NCBI GenBank assembly: GCA_032718475.1
Contig: JAUCBJ010003432.1
Location: 1-43,460 of the forward strand
DNA length: 43,460 nt
From: Nemertoderma westbladi
Lineage: Eukaryota > Xenacoelomorpha > Nemertodermatida > Nemertodermatidae
Direction of reading: 5' to 3'
The notes under the pieces: model-generated
Seen by the model: the letters and a program-made list of their open reading frames with translations, nothing else
Told to the model about the DNA's origin: nothing
Database searches by the model: none
Shown here: in pieces, positions 29,540 through 40,918 of the stretch
Layout: the number at the start of each line of letters is the position of its first letter
Position numbering within the stretch: position 1 is the first letter of the stretch
Position numbers and translations under genes: made by a program

Positions 29540-32250
29540 AGTGATAGGAATGCAATGTATGCTTATTTAAAACTACTTAACGAATTGCTTATATTTTTGT
29601 CTGAAATTGACTACCCTGTGTACGTTTTAGGTGACTTTAACCTTGGTGACATTGACTGGACTAATATTGGGTACAGACACAATACACAGTGCGATTTATT
29701 TATCGATGCAGTCTCTGCGTCAAACCTCTGTCAACTAGTTGACTTTCCAACGCGCAAATCTCGAACATTAGATCTTTTACTGTGCACTGACCCTCTATTA
29801 GTGTCAGATTTAGTATGTGAACCGGCTATTGGTAATAGTGATCATGACGGTTTTTCGTTTTCCTTGGTTTTGTCAGCGCCACATGCCAGCAATTCCTTCA
29901 CATCACAACCTAGGTTTAATTTTTCGAAGATGAATAAATCTGCGCTGAAATTAGAGTTGTCTCAAATAAATTGGGATACAGAATTCCTAAATTGTAATGA
30001 TATAAACTCCAAGTGGGATTCGTTTCAATCTAGAATTGCTGACTTGTTTGTTAAATATGTACCTACTTATAAATTATGTAGCAATCGTTATAGGCCACCC
30101 CTACATATCAGAAAATTACAAGCAAACAAACGACGCCTCTGGCGTCTACGGAATAGGTCTACGTCTGATCTACAAGCTTATAGACGTGTGTGCTTTGGGT
30201 TTGACAAAAGGCAATCCGTTCCTTTCACATGCAACAAGAATTGAAAATTCTATCTAGTAAAAATAAAAAAGCATTCTTTAAATACGCTAAGAGCTGTACA
30301 ACAAATCGTAGCTCTATAGCCCCCTTAAAGAAAAAGGATGGTTCCCTAGCAACCACTGACAAAGAAAAATGTGACTGTCTGATAACTCAATACTCATCTG
30401 TCGGTAATGTAGATAATGGTGAATTTCCTGTATTTAACCAGCTAACTGACGAAACTTTTGACATTGATTGCATTTCTGAATCTAAAGTTATTGATATCCT
30501 TGCTAAATTACAGTATAAATTTGGAGATACGCCAGACGGCATTCCTGTTGCTACCTTAAAAATATTTAGATTTGAATTATGTTATCCATTGTGCATATTA
30601 TTTAATGAATCACTCTTAACTGGTGCATTACCGAAGTGTTGGAAACAGGCCGATATTACATCTGTCTACAAAAAAGGCGATGCGTCCATTGGTGCTAATT
30701 ATCGCCCTATTTCCATCACTTCTTCAGTCTGTTGTGTTCTAGAACAAATCTTAGTTCATGAAATGTCGGGTTTTTTAATAAGGAACAATTTAATAACAGA
30801 TGAACAATACGGATTTATTAAGGGCCGTAGCACTACCACTCAACTTTTAGACTGCACCTATAATTGGGCAACTGCCCTTAATGCAAAATGTTTTACTGAT
30901 GTAGTATACACAGACTATGCCAAGGCATTTGACTCTGTTGTGCCTAGTAAATTGTTATTTAAACTTAAATGTTATCGAATTACAGGTAATTTGCATCGCT
31001 GGTTTACTATTTAACTGATCGTGTTCAGCGAGTGAAAATAGGTGAAAGCTTTTCTAATTTTCACAAAGTTATATCGGGTGTAGCACAGGGTTCGTGTGTC
31101 GTTCCCCTATTATTTATTATTTTCATTAATGATATGCCTACGCACCTTTCCGGTATTAATTCTAGGCTCTTTGCTGACGATGCCAAGTTATTTTGTGCTT
31201 TTCGTAATATTGATAACCGTATATTACTGCCGAAAAATCTTGATATTTTTTCCAGTTCTTCTAGTGATTGGCAGTTGAATTTAGAAGAAACAAAATGTAA
31301 AAGCCTCACCCTTGGTAATGTAGCTATGCCTTCATCATATAGAATTAATGATACGCAACTTGCAAATGTTAATTCGTATCGCGATCTTGGAGTGATTGTG
31401 GATAAGGATCTTAAATTTACAGAACATGTAATGACTATTACATCCTCTGCTTATCGGTCTATAAATAAAATATTTCGATGCTTTTAACTTCTAACGTTCA
31501 TGCATTACTATGTGCATATACAGCGTTTGTTAGACCCATTCTAGAGTACGCTAGCTGTGTCTGGAACCCATTTTATTCTGGCGCGCCATTTCTCGGCCTT
31601 ACTGACAAAATTGAAGCGACTCAACGTTATTTCACCCGTAGACTATTCTATCGGTGTAAGTTGGATTGTGACATGTGTTATGTAGATAGGCTTTTATTTT
31701 TAAATTTGCAACCACTGGAATTACGTAGGATTCATATTGATTTGGTGTACACTTATAAAATAATGCATAATCTTTTAGACCTTGATCCTGAAAAATACTT
31801 CCAGCGATCATTTTCAATTACTCTTGGCCACTCATATAAACTTCAAGGCATTAAATGTGCTACTAACCCAATATCGAATATGTTCTTTAATCGAGTTGTA
31901 AATATCTGGAATGACCTCACCGATGATATTGTTACCAGTATTTCTTGGAGCAATTTAAACTAAAACTTATTGAATGCGATCTCACCAAATACTGTAATTT
32001 TGATAGGAATTTGTAACTTGTTTCGTTGTAAATTGTTATTTCATTAAATACTTTGTGCAATGTGTTGCATATTTTATATTAATTTATATTTACTTAAGCT
32101 AGAGTATCAGTCGCCTCGTTTACCGTGTTAACCTTTTTACTCTTGTTCTGGTCGGTACATTGTGCCTTTTATTGTGATTTGTAATGTTGTCTGTGCTCTA
32201 CTCTAACTGGAGTTATCTCCGAATAATATATCTTATCTTATCTTATCTGT
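29540..32250 (+). mobile_element. CR1/Jockey-group LINE, 5'-truncated
   Basis: The element runs from within the endonuclease to a TTATC-repeat tail (CTTATCTTATCTTATC near 32,231-32,248). The 5' edge near 29,540 is approximate, and no target-site duplication was found. It is clearly different in sequence from the LINE at 17.5-19.8 kb and from the RTE-like family. Confidence 0.85.
29543..31963 (+). pseudogene. LINE endonuclease C-terminus plus reverse transcriptase, several frameshifts
   Basis: The endonuclease remnant has VLGDFNLGDIDW and NSDHDGFSF, the APE-type GDFN and SDH catalytic motifs; its N-terminus is missing. It shifts frame near 30,235. The RT reads YKKGDASIGANYRPISI, QYGFIKGRSTTTQLLD and motif A YTDYAKAFDSV, then shifts near 31,010. 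Motif B is VAQGSCVVPLLFIIFINDM (GS-xLGP weakened to CVVP), and the catalytic box is FADDAK. A last shift near 31,480 leads to the C-terminal IWNDLTDDIV segment ending at 31,963. Four frame pieces show moderate decay. The copy is inactive. Confidence 0.85.
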
Positions 32251-32560
32251 CGACTGTAAATTCAACAGGAAATTACATTAATTGTTTTAACATTGTTTGG
32301 TTTAAATGGGCTGCAGTAAACCACGCGGTTTAGTGTACAACTACCTGTTGGGTCGTTCACAGTCAGCGGTGTACCGCTGGCCCTGTGGTACACCATGCGG
32401 TGTACTGTTCTGTTGGATGTGAATGGGCCTTTAGGTATTGTTTATTTATTTTATCATATTATATATATATATACTATGGCTGTCATATTGCACTACACCT
32501 ATACCGTAGATACCTCAATTGTTAAGATACAAGAAAAGACAAAGCAGCTGGTCTAGCATT

Positions 32561-33813
32561 GATGCTGTAACGAATACATACAAGATGCCATCACTTGCCT
32601 AGCGTTTGGGTAGCAATTTACAGAAGTGTATATCTGTATTAAAAGCAGAATTTATAGAACAAAATGACACATTGAACAGCTTGGAGTGGTTCGAAATTTT
32701 ATATAATTTGAAGTGGAATTTGCAATTTCAACCCATGCTGATAGGACGCTGTACGAGGCAAAAAGAAACAGTCCATACAATGCAATAGTTATGTTGTCAA
32801 AATGTCTGATTACCTACAAAAGAAAATTGCCCAAGCAGTTAAGTCACTTAATTTTGCACCCACTTACGAAAAATACAAGTTTGAGATGTGTAGTTAGATA
32901 ATTATTTAATTCATTGAATTCAGAACCGACATAAACCTATAAAATGAGAGAAATAAGTTGTAACAATCAATTTAACTATTGAATAGATTTTTCAAAATTT
33001 CGTGCTGGCACCAAATTTTGCACACCGCGCCGAAAAATACAAGTTTGATACTCCTTGTGCAACTCGTGTATATTCCATCGAAATCAGAACCCAAAAAAAC
33101 CACTATTGCGCAAAAAACAGGTTCAAACAATCAATTTACAAAATTGACATGTTTAAAAATTTGGTGCTGGCACCAAAATTGGCACCCACCAAAAAACACA
33201 AGTTTGAAATTTCTAAAGTTATTTAGATGAATTCCATCTAATTGCAAACACCAAAAAACCGGTGTAAATCAAAAATATACATGTTACAAATCATATTTAA
33301 TGAATTGTAATTTTCAAGAAAAACGCCTCAAAAAAGTGCCAAAAGTAGGGTTAAAAAATGGTGCTATAACTCGAAAACTTCCCAATATTTTTGAAAACCG
33401 TTTTCAGTATTAGGAAGACAATACATTTTCAGGAAAAGTCACAATATTTCAGATTCCCGACTGCATTTGTTTCAGAGTTATAACAAAAAAACCACGGGGT
33501 GGTTTTAATAGGGTTAATATTGAATTCAATTGCAAAGTTTGGGAACAGCTTAATGAACTATGTCTAACGTACACCATTATATTCAATCGTAGGAGCCAGG
33601 ACGAGGTCAGTAAAATAACTGTGGATGACTTTGGGAGACAGCAAACTACTGATATTGGAAGTTACTCAGAACTCGAAAAAAGTCTGTCTAAGATATTCGA
33701 GATGATCAGGATTATTAGCAAATGTGGTCATTCTGTGCCTACTTTATTGACTTTTTTCAGTTTATATGCTTCTAAAGTCACTAGTCCATCTTCCACAGGT
33801 GAGTTAATTGAAC
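32561..33813 (+). pseudogene. Two pieces of a possible tyrosine-recombinase-like (Crypton-like) gene
   Basis: Piece 1 (32,561-32,788) reads DAVTNTYKMPSLA, a stop, RLGSNLQKCISVLKAEFIEQ and LKWNLQF. Piece 2 (about 33,510-33,813) reads VWEQLNELCLTYTIIFNRRS, QDEVSKITVDDFGR, LEKSLSKIFEMIRI and GHSVPTLLTFF. The order 'LALKxGxSLKKC' then 'LxLAxxxxFNRRRxxEVSKMTxxDF' then 'EKxLxxxxxRIxIxGKRxxxVPVLLT' matches an abundant metazoan family that I link, from memory, to recombinase-derived proteins. The pieces are in the right order and strand, with a satellite between them. The catalytic part is not present, so the assignment is moderate at best. Confidence 0.4.
32840..33215 (+). repeat. Diverged satellite, three units of about 160 bp
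   Basis: TTTGCACCC...AAATACAAGTTTGA blocks start near 32,853, 33,018 and 33,180 (AAATACAAGTTTGA at 32,871, 33,035 and, as AAACACAAGTTTGA, 33,194). GTGCTGGCACCAAA precedes the last two. From 33,216 to about 33,500 I see only A-rich DNA. Confidence 0.7.
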
Positions 33814-33885
33814 AAAAATGTTGAAGTGTTGTTTCAGTATATATGCTTCTATAGTCACTAGTCCATCTAACATAGGTGAGAAATT
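33756..33885 (+). repeat. 77-bp tandem duplication covering a possible exon-donor border
   Basis: TTCAGTTTATATGCTTCTAA at 33,756 recurs as TTCAGTATATATGCTTCTAT at 33,833. Both are followed by AGTCACTAGTCCATCT and then a GGTGAG donor-like end. Confidence 0.85.
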
Positions 33886-34241
33886 GGGACAATGTTTGGA
33901 GAGCACATTCTTTATAAACAGATAGAAATGCAAGCGACATTGAATATGTGTTTAAATTTTTATAATAGACTAATATTTTGTGCAAATGTACAAAATAGTT
34001 GGATCAGATAATCTATTGACAACTACAAAATAATATAATTTATTCTTAAAAACAAAATATTATCTTTCTTCACTGTCGTATATGCGTTATATGAAGCACT
34101 TGCCAATCTTACAAGAATATGAAAGGGAATATAATATTTTCTTCTAAATTATCTGTACATTATATATGCATATTATATACAGTATATATACATTATATAT
34201 ATAAATTATTTAAATATAATAATTACATTTCGAGAACAAGC
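33886..34241. other. AT-rich stretch, no gene
   Basis: TATATA-rich tracts near 34,150-34,210. No frame or repeat arm stands out. Confidence 0.5.
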
Positions 34242-34452
34242 CTGGCCTTTAACTTTGTCACTCTTTTTATATAAGTCTTCCCACAGACCCCACACTTGGT
34301 TGGGTTTCCTGAAAACCGTATTGCAACTTCCTCTTCAATTTGTTCTGTTTGTGAGAATACGGAAAGCATTGACATATTGGGTAAAATGTTGTGGCCATTT
34401 CCACTTGATGTTGATGACGTTCTGGGGATGGGAATTGCGTAACCAGAAATAA
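34242..34452 (-). pseudogene. Possible zinc-finger-like fragment
   Basis: The minus strand reads SVFSQTEQIEEEVAIRFSGN, then PTKCGVCGKTYIKRVTKLKA, and stops near 34,239. The CxxCGKTY start is like a C2H2 finger, but no His pair follows. It is too short to assign. Confidence 0.25.
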
Positions 34453-34744
34453 AGCAGTCCTAGCACTACTAACAACAGTGCTTTAACTCAGGGTCGTCAG
34501 CGGATGAGTGGCACTTGCTTGGCTCTGACCATAATGCTGGTATAATAACTAGAGTTTGTTTGATGTTAATCTTGATGTTAATGTTTGTAGTTATCTGATT
34601 GCACTGATACCAGTAGCCTACGGTAGTTAACAATGGTAGCCTGGTGCAGCTTCAGCAGTGTAAAATGATGTGTGTATTATGGATGTTATATGCCAAGTGA
34701 CTGCTAATGCAGAATGTGGCGTAGCTATAGATGACAAAATGGCC

Positions 34745-34920
34745 GCCAATAGGCCAATGCACCAATGGTTGCCTACTGGTTGATACAAATGCCCCCTTGC
34801 CCCCCTCCTATTGGTTATCCTACCAATCATGCCATGTCATGTAGCTATCCCTTAGACTGTGTTGGCCCTATTTGGCTTGCAGGCATGACGCCCCATCTTG
34901 GCCTACCAATGGCCAATTGG
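34745..34920. promoter_or_regulatory. Cluster of CCAAT/ATTGG motifs
   Basis: About eight CCAAT or ATTGG pentamers lie within 180 bp, several inside GGCCAAT or CCAATGG palindromic contexts (near 34,746, 34,756, 34,763, 34,810, 34,823, 34,904 and 34,911). No promoter target is recognised. Confidence 0.2.
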
Positions 34921-34929
34921 TATTGTTGG

Positions 34930-36291
34930 TACTGGTGCGAGTCGCTGTCCCAAAATGTTCAGCATAACTTGAACATGGATATAGTTGAAATAATATAATG
35001 TCTTGCTTTCCATTAACCAGTGAACAGACAGTTAAGAACATTACATGAGATCCAACAGGATAGTACCCATCCTAGCTGGGGTCTCACAGGTATACAACCA
35101 CTGGGTTTCTCACTCTGCCCTCGACTCAGATCTCAGAGATGACCAGCACACATGGATGTGACTAAATGTTACCATCTCCCCAACCAAACAAAATTGCTTA
35201 AATCCAAAGTATCAAGAGAACCTCGAGGTAGGTAGCATTGGAAGTTCAAGCACTTTGAGAGGCAGTAACGAGTAAAAAGTCTCCACGATTGGGTTTCCTG
35301 AGTCCCAGGCAGAGTACATGCCCTTGAAGGTTAGTTCCACAACCATAATATGTTTCCTGAGTCCCAGGCAAAGTACATGCCCTTGAAGGTTAGTTTCACA
35401 ACCATAATATGGATATTACATCTGATAACTACCATATGAAGGTACTCGCTATCCACTGATCAGCTATCAGCTATCCACTGATGCCTTTCCTCCACATTAA
35501 CCGGCTTCATCAACTGAATGACATTTAGGATGGTTCTTACAGCAACAGTGAAGTCTGACGGAATGTTTCTCTCTCCATTGAATATTACATCATTAAATAT
35601 TATCTTACAGAATTCCCTACCATCTATCATTAGTGAATCCATCACCAGATCTGGTCCGATCGCAAGAGGCTGAGATAATTAGGATGATGATTCACCCAGG
35701 ATGGTAACACTCCCCAGTGGAATCAAGCTGAACAACATCAGGTTGAGTACACTTAACATCTGCCTTCTTCTTATTTTGGTGCCTTTCTGCAAATTTAGAG
35801 CTGAAGCCAACCTTCATGTTATTTAGTCTCTGGTGTTAATGGTAGTAAGACATATGATATTTCGTTTCTCGAAGTCATTTACAAAGTGATGGCTACACTT
35901 ATTGAATAGAGGAGAGGGTTAGCCTCATGGATTGGTTTGTTGAGTTCCAATTTCAATATGGGAACTGTAAAAATGCTGTCATTGTCCAAGAGGGGAGGAA
36001 GAACGTAGTACATCTGATGGTTGATGTCTGATGTGGATCTGATGTTTTTCAAACATATTGGGCATTGTGCCCATCTGGCTTTCATCAGATACCTGCAGCA
36101 TTTTGGCAATGCTCTTAAATTTGGTATGCAAATCTTCACCACAGTCACACTTATAAACATTTTTTATGCCAGACATGATTATTTAAATCGAAGGCTTTCG
36201 TCAGTCCTGTACGTAACGGACTGGTATGTGTATGTGGAAGTTATAGCTTATAGGTATTAAATCTACGGAAATTCTGATCTATGATAGGATA
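34930..36291. repeat. Segmental duplication, copy B part 2 (matches 11,447-12,602)
   Basis: It is colinear with copy A apart from about 415 extra bp (about 34,990-35,405) and lacks 190 bp that A has. The first 60 bp are more diverged than the rest. It contains the minus-strand DGREFCKIIFNDVIF fragment (35,460-35,690), clearer here than in copy A, and the CDCGEDLHTKFKS fragment (36,088-36,176). Confidence 0.9.
35293..35410. repeat. 59-bp tandem duplication
   Basis: GTTTCCTGAGTCCCAGGCA at 35,293 recurs at 35,352 with two or three changes, ending ACAACCATAATATG each time. Confidence 0.95.
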
Positions 36292-36535
36292 GGTCGATCT
36301 AGTGTAAGGGTTTTATACTCAGTTGGCACGTAGAAAATGTTCCAAACGCTGTAAGGAATCGGGAAAGTGGTTGAACTAGTGTAAGGGTTTTATACTCAGT
36401 TAGCACGTAGAAAATGTTCCAAACGCTGTAAGGAATGGGGAAAGTGGTCGAACTATTGTAAGGGTTTTATACTCAGTTAGCAGGTAGAAAGTGTTCCAAA
36501 CGCTGTAAGGAATGGAGAGAGGGGGGTTGAACTAT
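36292..36535 (+). repeat. Three 77-bp minisatellite units at a chimeric junction
   Basis: The units match the array inside 13,633-14,636 (closest to about 13,905-14,140). On the left they join directly to segmental-duplication sequence at 36,291, and on the right to RTE sequence at about 36,536, with none of the intervening DNA found in the 12.6-16.6 kb region. Confidence 0.9.
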
Positions 36536-36926
36536 TGCTTTCGCCGTGAGGACCAGCCTGTGCATAATATTGTGCTTTGGCAGCCTCATTGAGTGAATAA
36601 GCATGGTGGACAGCCCATGACTTTCTTGAGACGCATCTTAAAGGACACAGGCCTTGAAGATGCGGATGATCTAGCAAATGTCATGGGTGATAGAACTACA
36701 CTAGAACAAAGCTACCTCCGCTTTGCAGGATATTGCTTTCGCCGTGAGGACCAGCCAGTGCATAATCTTGTGCTTTGGCAGCCTCATGGAGTGAATAAGC
36801 ATGGTGGACAGCCCATGACTTTCTTGAGACGCATCTTAAAGGACACAAGCCTCAAAGAGTGGCACAGCATTCTTAAAATTGCAGCTGCAATGCAGCATGC
36901 CGATCCTAGTAATAGTAGTAGTAAAA
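36536..36926 (+). mobile_element. RTE-like 3' fragment in array unit 1
   Basis: Contains only the last part of the RT, with the 198-bp in-frame duplication, and the TAG-repeat tail. The longest frame, 36,593-36,952, reads NKHGGQPMTFLRRILKDTGL and repeats that segment once. Confidence 0.85.
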
Positions 36927-36957
36927 ATAACATTACAAAAATAGCTGAATAAATTAT

Positions 36958-37068
36958 CTACCAGGGCAGATCGTCCATGATGTGTCTCTGTGGGTTCCGG
37001 TCAGCTGCCAGACGACCAATGAGGGTGGCAGTTGCTAACGCATCTATCATGTTGGTGAACGCGGACAT
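36958..37068 (-). CDS. 36-codon frame, array copy of 17,081-17,191
   Basis: The frame is kept (MSAFTNMIDALATATLIGRL start, DDLPW end) with amino-acid changes relative to 17,081-17,191. Unrecognised. Confidence 0.25.
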   Translation of the reverse strand: MSAFTNMIDALATATLIGRLAADRNPQRHIMDDLPW

Positions 37069-37439
37069 GGATCCAGGACTGTTTGCATGAGGGACTATTG
37101 CTGCTGTACTGTAATATTAAACTATCACATTCACTGTGGTAAATAGCCAGCAGATTAGACATTTGTGTTTTTATGGTTGCTAGGTAAGAGGTTTTGTCAG
37201 CTGGTTGCGGGTTTTATAATAAATTTATTAATAAAATAAATGTGCTGGAGAGGTCAGTAAAAAAAATCTACCAGGGCACCTTACCGAATATATTATACTA
37301 ATTGTTACTGTGATCGGGGGCTAAATTTCCCAACCACGAAAATGCTCAAAAATAAATAAAAAATAACATTAAAAAAATTCCTGTGGACAGAACATCCTGT
37401 TGTGTCCATAGGATGTTTAGTGCTGATTTTTTATTTGTA

Positions 37440-38366
37440 GTTTTAAGGTTACTACTGGTTGAATTAAATTGTTTCAGTTTATGTTGGTAGAAGGTACTTC
37501 CCGCATGGGCCATGGGGATTGATTTGACGTTTTTGAAATCCACCGCCAAGATACATTTTGCTGATGCCCTATGTTCATCATGGATTGTCTTTGCGCTTGC
37601 TGATGCCCGATGTTCATCGCGGATTGTCTTTGCAGCCTCTTTCATCGCTGTGTGTTCGTTGTATTTCTAGGAGTATAAATATTGCATAATTTAGTAATAA
37701 TTTACAATTCTATGATATTTTATTTTGAAATAATCATAATTTAATTTGTATTAAATTTATTTAACTTTTTTCCACCAAATATTTTGGTTACTATTCTAAA
37801 TCCATTTTTTTGCTCTTTAATTAATGTTTATTGTTTTTGTGTTAGGGTTTATTGTATTCAATTTAAGAATAATTTTAATTAACCTACATTTTCGAAATCT
37901 TCATCAATGTCATATTCATTCTGTCGAATCTTATGTTCCTCACATAGGCCGCACATATCTTCCCATGGGGAATGGAATGAGATGTTGAACTCAGTATTGA
38001 ATATGTTGGAATACATATTGCTGTTGGCAATCTCCACTGTGGCCGACAATACATACAGTTGGTAAAACCTGGATGGATTCAGGTGAGATGGTAAATATTT
38101 CCGTCGACTTGTTGCCATACAATAGTGGGAATCTACCTTCACTAGCGAACCTATTTGGATTCGAACAGCTTCCTTCATTGTGTTGGAAACATGGTGGTTT
38201 CCTTCACGATGCTGATCGCCAGTTGCAGTACCACAATTCTTGTTCTTGTGGATGGTGTATACCTGTGATGCATTTATATCTAGAGTCGACAAAAATAAAT
38301 CACTACAGACTCTACTTCGACGATCTCCCTCTGGCATCTGGAGGAAGTAGGAGGAGGATTTCTTCA
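37440..38366 (-). pseudogene. Multi-exon gene fragment in array unit 1
   Basis: It is the same family and exon order as 19,790-20,872. The upstream exon is cut by the array junction, so the first codons (MAQA before MKKSSS) come from antisense RTE sequence. The RDEHRASA duplication is present. The exon 1 end differs (DEDFENVG) by a small deletion. Confidence 0.5.
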
Positions 38367-38368
38367 TT

Positions 38369-39476
38369 GCTTGCGCCATTCCTGTTCATAATTGTGGTTG
38401 ACTATGTTCTATGCATGCATGTCCATAAATCATCATAATAATGATGTGGTAATGGTAACTTCACCTACTGGCTCCAGAAGTCGAGGAAATCCTGCCAAGT
38501 ACCTAACTGATCTAGACTTTGCTGATGACTTAGGAGTACTCTCAGAATCACTAGAGGGAGCCCAATGGCTCCTCAGCTCATTAGACCAGGCTGCTTCTAG
38601 TGTTCATCTTTTTATCAACTCCAAAAATACCAAAATTTTGACAGTTAACTTTAAAAATCCTCAGCAAGTCTCTGCCGGATGAGCATAAGCTCAAAGCATG
38701 GTATGCTTGAGCATGTGGACGACTTCTGTTACCTTAGATCATGGATCCGGAAGTCAGGTGGGGACCTTCGAATAAGTAAGGGAAATGCATGGGCAGCCTT
38801 GAATAGGCTTTCCAGGATTCGGAGTCACATAGCATTAATGTGAAACTCAAGGTTCGATTATTTAGAGCAGCAGTAGTTCCAGTACTCTATGGGTGTCTGG
38901 GCTGGGCTCTAACTGCTGAGAACACCAATTGTCTGGATGGCACATTTACAAGAATGCTACTCCGGGTTCACTGTGTCAAGTACAATGCATACATCTCCAA
39001 CCAGACACTATATAAAATTGGAGGTGTCTCATTGGTTCCCCCAAGCTTGACACAAGAACAAAGCTACCTCCACTTTGCAGGACATTGCTTTCGCCGTGAG
39101 GACCAGCCTGTGCATAATATTGTGCTTTGGCAGCCTCATTGAGTGAATAAGCATGGTGGACAGCCCATGACTTTCTTGAGACGCATCTTAAAGGACACAG
39201 GCCTTGAAGATGCAGCTGATCTAGCAAATGTCATGGGTGATAGAACTACACTAGAACAAAGCTACCTCCGCTTTGCAGGATATTGCTTTCGCCGTGAGGA
39301 CCAGCCAGTGCATAATCTTGTGCTTTGGCAGCCTCATGGAGTGAATAAGCATGGTGGACAGCCCATGACTTTCTTGAGACGCATCTTAAAGGACACAAGC
39401 CTCAAAGAGTGGCACAGCATTCTTAAAATTGCAGCTGCAATGCAGCATGCCGATCCTAGTAATAGTAGTAGTAAAA
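38369..39476 (+). mobile_element. RTE-like 3' fragment in array unit 2
   Basis: Runs from LAPFLFIIVVDY codons through the FADD box (frame 38,392-38,682) to the TAG tail. It has a stop near 38,680, a frame shift near 38,838, a TGA near 39,139 and the 198-bp duplication, all shared with 15,942-17,049. Confidence 0.85.
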
Positions 39477-39507
39477 ATAACATTACAAAAATAGCTGAAT
39501 AAATTAT

Positions 39508-39618
39508 CTACCAGGGCAGATCGTCCATGATGTGTCTCTGTGGGTTCCGGTCAGCTGCCAGACGACCAATGAGGGTGGCAGTTGCTAACGCATCTATCGT
39601 GTTGGTGAACGCGGACAT
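39508..39618 (-). CDS. 36-codon frame, array copy of 17,081-17,191
   Basis: Open frame kept, ending DDLPW. Unrecognised. Confidence 0.25.
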   Translation of the reverse strand: MSAFTNTIDALATATLIGRLAADRNPQRHIMDDLPW

Positions 39619-39989
39619 GGATCCAGGACTGTTTGCATGAGGGACTATTGCTGCTGTACTGTAATATTAAACTATCACATTCACTGTGGTAAATAGCCAG
39701 CAGGTTAGACATTTGTGTTTTTATGGTTGCTAGGTAAGAGGTTTTGTCAGCTGGTTGCGGGTTTTATAATAAATTTATTAATAAAATAAATGTGCTGGAG
39801 AGGTCAGTAAAAAAAATCTACCAGGGCACCTTACCGAATATATTATACTAATTGTTACTGTGATCAGGGGCTAAATTTCCCAACCACGAAAATGCTCAAA
39901 AATAAATAAAAAATAACATTAAAAAAATTCCTGTGGACAGAACATCCTGTTGTGTCCATAGGATGTTTAGTGCTGATTTTTTATTTGTA

Positions 39990-40916
39990 GTTTTAAGGTT
40001 ACTACTGGTTGAATTAAATTGTTTCAGTTTATGTTGGTAGAAGGTACTTCCCGCATGGGCCATGGGGATTGATTTGACGTTTTTGAAATCCACCGCCAAG
40101 ATACATTTTGCTGATGCCCTATGTTCATCATGGATTGTCTTTGCGCTTGCTGATGCCCGATGTTCATCGCGGATTGTCTTTGCAGCCTCTTTCATCGCTG
40201 TGTGTTCGTTGTATTTCTAGGAGTATAAATATTGCATAATTTAGTAATAATTTACAATTCTATGATATTTTATTTTGAAATAATCATAATTTAATTTGTA
40301 TTAAATTTATTTAACTTTTTTCCACCAAATATTTTGGTTACTATTCTAAATCCATTTTTTTGCTCTTTAATTAATGTTTATTGTTTTTGTGTTAGGGTTT
40401 ATTGTATTCAATTTAAGAATAATTTTAATTAACCTACATTTTCGAAATCTTCATCAATGTCATATTCATTCTGTCGAATCTTATGTTCCTCACATAGGCC
40501 GCACATATCTTCCCATGGGGAATGGAATGAGATGTTGAACTCAGTATTGAATATGTTGGAATACATATTGCTGTTGGCAATCTCCACTGTGGCCGACAAT
40601 ACATACAGTTGGTAAAACCTGGATGGATTCAGGTGAGATGGTAAATATTTCCGTCGACTTGTTGCCATACAATAGTGGGAATCTACCTTCACTAGCGAAC
40701 CTATTTGGATTCGAACAGCTTCCTTCATTGTGTTGGAAACATGGTGGTTTCCTCCACGATGCTGATCGCCAGTTGCAGTACCACAATTCTTGTTCTTGTG
40801 GATGGTGTATACCCGTGATGCATTTATATCTAGAGTCGACAAAAATAAATCACTACAGACTCTACTTTGACGATCTCCCTCTGGCATCTGGAGGAAGTAG
40901 GAGGAGGATTTCTTCA
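39990..40916 (-). pseudogene. Multi-exon gene fragment in array unit 2
   Basis: Copy of the fragment at 37,440-38,366 with a few substitutions. It holds the VDSHYCMATSRRKYL and IFNTEFNISFHSPWEDMC blocks and the chimeric MAQA start. Confidence 0.5.
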
Positions 40917-40918
40917 TT

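Larger units (their letters stand above)
29482..32425. mobile_element. Possible inverted-repeat element split by the CR1-like LINE
   Basis: GAGCCCATTCACACCCAA near 29,482 and the inverted counterpart TTGGATGTGAATGGGCC near 32,410 differ at two positions over about 16 bp. The right side also holds the short palindromes AGCGGTGTACCGCT and GTACACC-ATGC-GGTGTAC (near 32,360-32,400). This fits a small DNA element into which the LINE later inserted. The arms are short, so this is tentative. Confidence 0.3.
36536..38368. repeat. Array unit 1 (5'-partial) of the 2,550-bp composite tandem repeat
   Basis: It begins inside the RTE C-terminal part (TTGCTTTCGCCGTGAGGACC) and is then colinear with the other units to the junction CTTCATT|GCTTGCGCC at 38,368/38,369. 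Confidence 0.95.
38369..40918. repeat. Array unit 2 of the 2,550-bp composite tandem repeat (complete)
   Basis: The only complete unit in the window. Its edges are defined by the junction GCTTGCGCCATTCC, which recurs exactly 2,550 bp later. It differs from unit 3 by roughly one base in a hundred or fewer (for example near 38,585, 38,741, 38,989 and 39,215). Confidence 0.97.

Noticed and set aside
32190-32250. The same two-stem hairpin at the end of the CR1-like LINE
   Set aside because: Only a short GGAG/CTCC stem is visible near 32,208; the GGAAATA linker and outer stem are absent.
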